DNA of 64,000 bases from Brooklawnia cerclae. GTDB lineage: Bacteria > Actinomycetota > Actinomycetes > Propionibacteriales > Propionibacteriaceae. This document shows, piece by piece, positions 60,992 to 64,000 of this stretch (position 1 is the first letter of the stretch; each line of letters opens with the position of its first letter). Location: assembly GCF_011758645.1 (NCBI RefSeq), contig NZ_JAAMOZ010000001.1, forward strand, positions 992,001-1,056,000, written 5' to 3'. A model generated the notes under the pieces. The model was not told where the DNA came from. It saw only the letters and a list, made by a program, of their open reading frames with translations, and did no database searches. A program made the translations under genes and the position numbers.

Positions 60992-62830
60992 ATGGGGCGG
61001 TTGGGGGCGGACGAGGTGCTGGGCGGTCTCGACCCCCAGCAGCGAGTTGTGGCGACCTCCTTCGGATCGCCCGTCGTCGTGCTGGCCGGCGCCGGGACGG
61101 GCAAGACCCGCGCGATCACCCATCGCATCGCCTACGGGGCATTGACGGGGCGGATCGATCCTCGCCGGGCCCTGGCGGTCACCTTCACGACGAAGGCTGC
61201 GGGGGAGTTGCGATCACGGCTGCACTCTCTCGGCGTGCCGGGTGTGCAGGCCCGCACCTTCCATTCGGCGGCGCTGCGGCAGCTGTCGTACTTCTGGCCC
61301 CGGGTGAACGGCACCGAACTGCCTCCTGTGGCGTCCAGCGTCCTCGGCCTGGTCGCTGAGGCCGCTCGTCCCCTCGGCGTCGAGCTGGAGACCGGGCTGC
61401 TGCGCGACCTGGCGGGCGAGATCAGCTGGGCCAAGGTGTCCAACGTTCCCGCCGACCGTTACCCGGAACTCGCGGGCGCGGCGGGACGCAGTGTGGCCGC
61501 ACTCGACCCCGATCAGGTCTCGGACGTGCTGGTGCGGTACGAGCAGGTCAAGAAACGCCGCGCGGTGATCGACTTCGACGACATCCTGCTGTGCACCATC
61601 GCCCTGCTCCACGAGCACCCGGAGGTCGCCGAGCAGGTCCGCGCACAGTACCGGCATCTCACGGTGGACGAGTTCCAGGACGTCAGCCCCGTCCAGCGCA
61701 CGTTGCTCGAGTTGTGGCTGGGCGAGGGCAGGGACGTCTGCGTGGTGGGCGACCCGAACCAGGCGATCCACACCTTCGCGGGTGCCCAACCGCGCTATCT
61801 CGAGGGTTTCGCGCGCGAGCACCCGGGTGCGCTCACTCTGCGACTCGAGACGAATCACCGCTCGACCCCCGAGGTGCTGGAGGCCGCGAACGCGACGATG
61901 GGGCGCGGTCTGCGGCTGCGGGCCGTGAGGCCTGCGGGCCCGCGGGTCGAGGTGGCCATGAGCGCCGACGAGCCCTCCGAGGCCGCCGAGGTCGCCGAAT
62001 GGCTGCGCCTCAGGCACGAGGCCGGAATCACGTGGGCCGAGCAGGCCGTGCTGTTCCGTATCAACGCGCAGGCCGAGATGGTGCAGGAGGCGCTGGACGA
62101 GGCCGGTGTTCCCTGCGTCCTACGGGACGCCGAGGGACGCGGCCGATCGCGCGATCACCGTTCGTCCGTGGTGGACGCGGTGACGCTGTCGACGATCCAC
62201 TCGGCCAAGGGACTCGAGTGGGAGGCCGTGGCCGTCATCGGCCTCACCGAGGGGATGCTGCCCTTCGTCCTGGCCACGACGCCGGCACAGATCGCCGAGG
62301 AACGGCGGCTGCTCCATGTCGCGATCACCCGCGCGCGTACAGACCTGCGGCTGTCGTGGGCCCCCGGCGGGGCTTCGGGGCACGGCCAGCGTCAACCGTC
62401 CAGGTTCCTGCGCGACTGTGGGCTGACGGGCGGAACATCGTCCACCACGACCATGCCGGTGCGACGACGCGCCCGACCACGGACGTTGCCCCTGTGCCGG
62501 GTGTGCGGGCGCTCACTGAGCGAGGCCGCCGAGATCAAACTCGGGCGTCACGCGGACTGCCCGGGCGACGTCGACGTCGAGTTGTTCGAGGCACTCCGGG
62601 CCTGGCGGCTGCGGTGCGCGCGGGAGCAGTCGCTGCCCGCGTTCGTCATCTTCACCGAGGCGACGCTGCGGGCGCTGGCCGAGCAGCGGCCGAGCGACCG
62701 TGCGGGGCTCCTGCGCATCCAGGGAATCGGAATCGACAAGGCCGAACGGTATGGGGATCAGGTGTTGGGGATCATCCGTGCCGGTGGGCCGGCCACTGGC
62801 GACGTCACCACGACGCACAAGCGGGGGTGA
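60992..62830 (+). CDS. uvrD2: UvrD2-like helicase with HRDC domain, internally shortened
   Basis: A 612-residue SF1A helicase. Walker A AGAGTGKT (32-39), VDEFQDVSP, GDPNQAIHTFAGA and LSTIHSAKGLEW are intact. A zinc-like site includes Cys502, Cys505 and a downstream HADC, and a C-terminal HRDC domain follows (about 540-600), both marks of UvrD2 (Rv3198c). Between PCVLRDAEG and AVTLSTIHSAKGLEW there are only about 20 residues, whereas UvrD2 usually has near 100 there, so part of domain 2B is missing in frame. GTG at 60983 (leaderless after TAGAGT) is an alternative start. Confidence 0.9.
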   Translation: MGRLGADEVLGGLDPQQRVVATSFGSPVVVLAGAGTGKTRAITHRIAYGALTGRIDPRRALAVTFTTKAAGELRSRLHSLGVPGVQARTFHSAALRQLSYFWPRVNGTELPPVASSVLGLVAEAARPLGVELETGLLRDLAGEISWAKVSNVPADRYPELAGAAGRSVAALDPDQVSDVLVRYEQVKKRRAVIDFDDILLCTIALLHEHPEVAEQVRAQYRHLTVDEFQDVSPVQRTLLELWLGEGRDVCVVGDPNQAIHTFAGAQPRYLEGFAREHPGALTLRLETNHRSTPEVLEAANATMGRGLRLRAVRPAGPRVEVAMSADEPSEAAEVAEWLRLRHEAGITWAEQAVLFRINAQAEMVQEALDEAGVPCVLRDAEGRGRSRDHRSSVVDAVTLSTIHSAKGLEWEAVAVIGLTEGMLPFVLATTPAQIAEERRLLHVAITRARTDLRLSWAPGGASGHGQRQPSRFLRDCGLTGGTSSTTTMPVRRRARPRTLPLCRVCGRSLSEAAEIKLGRHADCPGDVDVELFEALRAWRLRCAREQSLPAFVIFTEATLRALAEQRPSDRAGLLRIQGIGIDKAERYGDQVLGIIRAGGPATGDVTTTHKRG

Positions 62831-62859
62831 CCGGGGTGCCAGCTCCCCGTCACCCCCGC
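62821..62859. terminator. Long hairpin between uvrD2 and the zinc-ribbon gene
   Basis: The arms at 62821-62836 and 62845-62859 are complementary with one bulged C; the uvrD2 stop codon lies within the left arm. Genes on both sides converge, so it is probably bidirectional. Confidence 0.75.
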
Positions 62860-62872
62860 ACGAGGATGTCCG

Positions 62873-63034
62873 CTAGGCCCTGCCAAGAATGCGGTTCAGA
62901 TTGGTGCCGCACACGGGACACTTGGCCTTCGCCATCTTGGTGCCCTTGTCGTTAACGACGACCTTGCCCTTGGCGGAGCGCTTCTCCTTGCACTTGACGC
63001 AGTAGAACTCGCCTTCATAGGTTTCCTCAGCCAC
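62873..63034 (-). CDS. 53-aa zinc-ribbon protein (DUF5679 type)
   Basis: A 53-residue protein with two CxxC pairs: Cys12 and Cys15 (FYCVKCK), Cys39 and Cys42 (KCPVCG). The rest is rich in Lys (GKVVVNDKGTKMAKAK), the pattern of DUF5679, which is common beside uvrD2 in actinobacteria and of unknown function; RNA or ribosome binding is a guess. The GTG at 63034 follows GGAGGAG. It is short but well supported by codon use and the two CxxC pairs. Confidence 0.85.
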   Translation of the reverse strand: MAEETYEGEFYCVKCKEKRSAKGKVVVNDKGTKMAKAKCPVCGTNLNRILGRA

Positions 63035-63463
63035 AGTCTCCTCCTCTGTCGTGGGGCCAAGCAGTCTGCCGGTGATCGCTGTGAGCGCTCGGCGACTGTG
63101 GGCACAACCCTATCTGTATGCGCAGCGTGTGCGCTTGTCCCAGGCCCGAGTGCCTCAAATTGGGTGAACCGGACGTTCCTGGCCGCAGGTCGGGCGCCTC
63201 CCGCGTCCCGCCGGACGCGACGCGAGGCCCTCGGGGCTCAGTTCGCGCGCCTTCCCCTGCGTGCGACCGGCCGTCCGAGGGCCTCCCGAAAAAAGTACTG
63301 CCCGCCCGGGGAAGGCGTCAAGGATGCACCCGCCCCGCGGGGACGTCCGCACGGTGCCCGAAGCGTCGGTCGCCGGGGGCTCCGGCGACCTGCGAGCGGC
63401 CCGGGGGTGTCCACGCCGCAGCCGGCGCACGTAGGCTGGGGCTTCGACGAAATGGGGGGCCCG
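63035..63463. other. Gene-free stretch
   Basis: 429 bp without a supported gene. Both strands have open frames of 100-150 codons, but they are rich in Arg/Pro/Gly and without conserved blocks. A -10-like TAGGCT at 63432-63437 may serve the downstream metallopeptidase gene. The stretch CCGAAAAAAG at about 63286-63295 is the only A-rich spot; I see no known element. Confidence 0.5.
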
Positions 63464-64000
63464 ATGGCGACACATCGGCGACGGCGGCCGGTGACCGAGA
63501 ACCTGCCGACCCGCGAGCTCACGCTGCCGGCGTCCCTGCCGCCGGGGGTCTCACGGGTTGAGGTGCGCCGCAGCGCCCGCCGCCGCAAGACGGTCTCGGC
63601 GCGGGTGGAGGGAGACACGGCCGTCCTCCTGCTGCCCGACGGGATGAGCCGCGCCGACGAGCAGCGATGGGTCACGACGATGGTCGCCCGGCTGGCGAGC
63701 CGCCGGCACCGGGCGCCCGGCAGCGACGACGAACTCGCGGCACGCGCCGCGATCGTCGCCCGGCGTCACCTGGAGCCGGCGGTCGGCCAGGCGCTCCGTC
63801 CGACGTCCGTGCGCTGGGTGACGACGATGAATCAGCGCTGGGCGTCGTGCAGCACCGACGCGGGGACCATTCGCGTCAGCCATCGCCTGCAGCAGATGCC
63901 CGACTGGGTGCTCGACTACGTGCTGGCCCACGAACTCGTCCACCTGCTGGTGCCCGATCACGGGCCGAGGTTCCAGGAACTGTTGGCGCACTACCCGCAG
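63464..64000 (+). CDS. YgjP-like zinc metallopeptidase (3' end missing)
   Basis: The first 179 residues of a YgjP-like (DUF45/M48-type) metallopeptidase. The zinc motif is HELVH (His156, Glu157, His160) with a third His in PDHGPRF (166), and the preceding NQRWASCSTDAGTIRVSHRL is the family hallmark. It is cytosolic by the absence of a signal. The gene runs off the window. The ATG at 63464 follows GGGGGG; another in-frame ATG lies 12 bp upstream. Its place after uvrD2 and the zinc-ribbon gene is the usual actinobacterial order. Confidence 0.88.
   Translation, partial: MATHRRRRPVTENLPTRELTLPASLPPGVSRVEVRRSARRRKTVSARVEGDTAVLLLPDGMSRADEQRWVTTMVARLASRRHRAPGSDDELAARAAIVARRHLEPAVGQALRPTSVRWVTTMNQRWASCSTDAGTIRVSHRLQQMPDWVLDYVLAHELVHLLVPDHGPRFQELLAHYPQ

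Noticed and set aside
63118-63561. 147-codon plus-strand frame starting MRSVCACPRPECLKLG
   Set aside because: The Cys-rich start is tempting, but the rest is Arg/Pro-rich without conservation and it overlaps the metallopeptidase in another frame.

Overview
The window is high-GC DNA from an actinomycete. The best evidence is a set of actinobacterial core genes in familiar order: mtrA-mtrB-lpqB, then comF, a long-form hpf and secA, and later a DEAD-box helicase / ferritin-like / DUF3107 / adnA-adnB / nudC / uvrD2 block that mirrors Rv3211 to Rv3198c of mycobacteria. No mycolic-acid or sporulation genes are seen; Propionibacteriales is plausible, but the family cannot be fixed from the sequence alone. 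I see no rRNA, tRNA, CRISPR array, insertion sequence or phage gene.

Layout. 1-6.8 kb: mixed accessory and housekeeping genes (partial MmyB-type regulator, aldo/keto reductase with divergent LysR regulator, membrane-anchored C39-like protease, aldehyde dehydrogenase, YqgE/AlgH protein, lipoprotein). 6.9-11 kb: the MtrAB-LpqB envelope signalling operon. 11.0-11.45 kb: four tandem 113-bp units, each a nested inverted repeat. 11.5-18.3 kb: comF, hpf, secA, an Rv3235-like gene, a DUF6912-like gene, Ku and a small unknown protein.

18.4-33.3 kb is an accessory catabolic island. A leftward operon carries an Nramp-like transporter without the metal-binding motifs, a DHDPS-family aldolase, an FGGY kinase, a small membrane protein and a transaldolase-like protein with a long N-terminal extension. 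A rightward pair encodes a 3-hydroxyacyl-CoA-dehydrogenase-like hydroxyacid dehydrogenase and a xylose-isomerase-like TIM barrel. Further leftward genes encode a LarA-like (DUF2088) protein, a fused dihydroxyacetone kinase DhaKL, a two-subunit transketolase and an RpiB-like isomerase; an SDR diverges at the right edge. Together they look like a route turning an unusual sugar, tetritol or sugar acid into triose and tetrose phosphates. I cannot assign the substrate and no regulator lies inside the island. It is the best candidate here for an undescribed system.

33.3-44.8 kb: a DUF2505 protein, a very large NAD-glutamate dehydrogenase, a PHP phosphoesterase, a divergent-type TrpRS, an SDR, a DEAD helicase with a His-rich tail, a ferritin-like protein, DUF3107 and a cold-shock protein. 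45-63 kb is a double-strand-break repair block in which AdnAB and RecBCD stand side by side between nudC and uvrD2; the AdnA motor has lost two conserved glutamines and UvrD2 lacks an internal segment. A 53-aa zinc-ribbon protein and a 3'-truncated YgjP-like metallopeptidase close the window.
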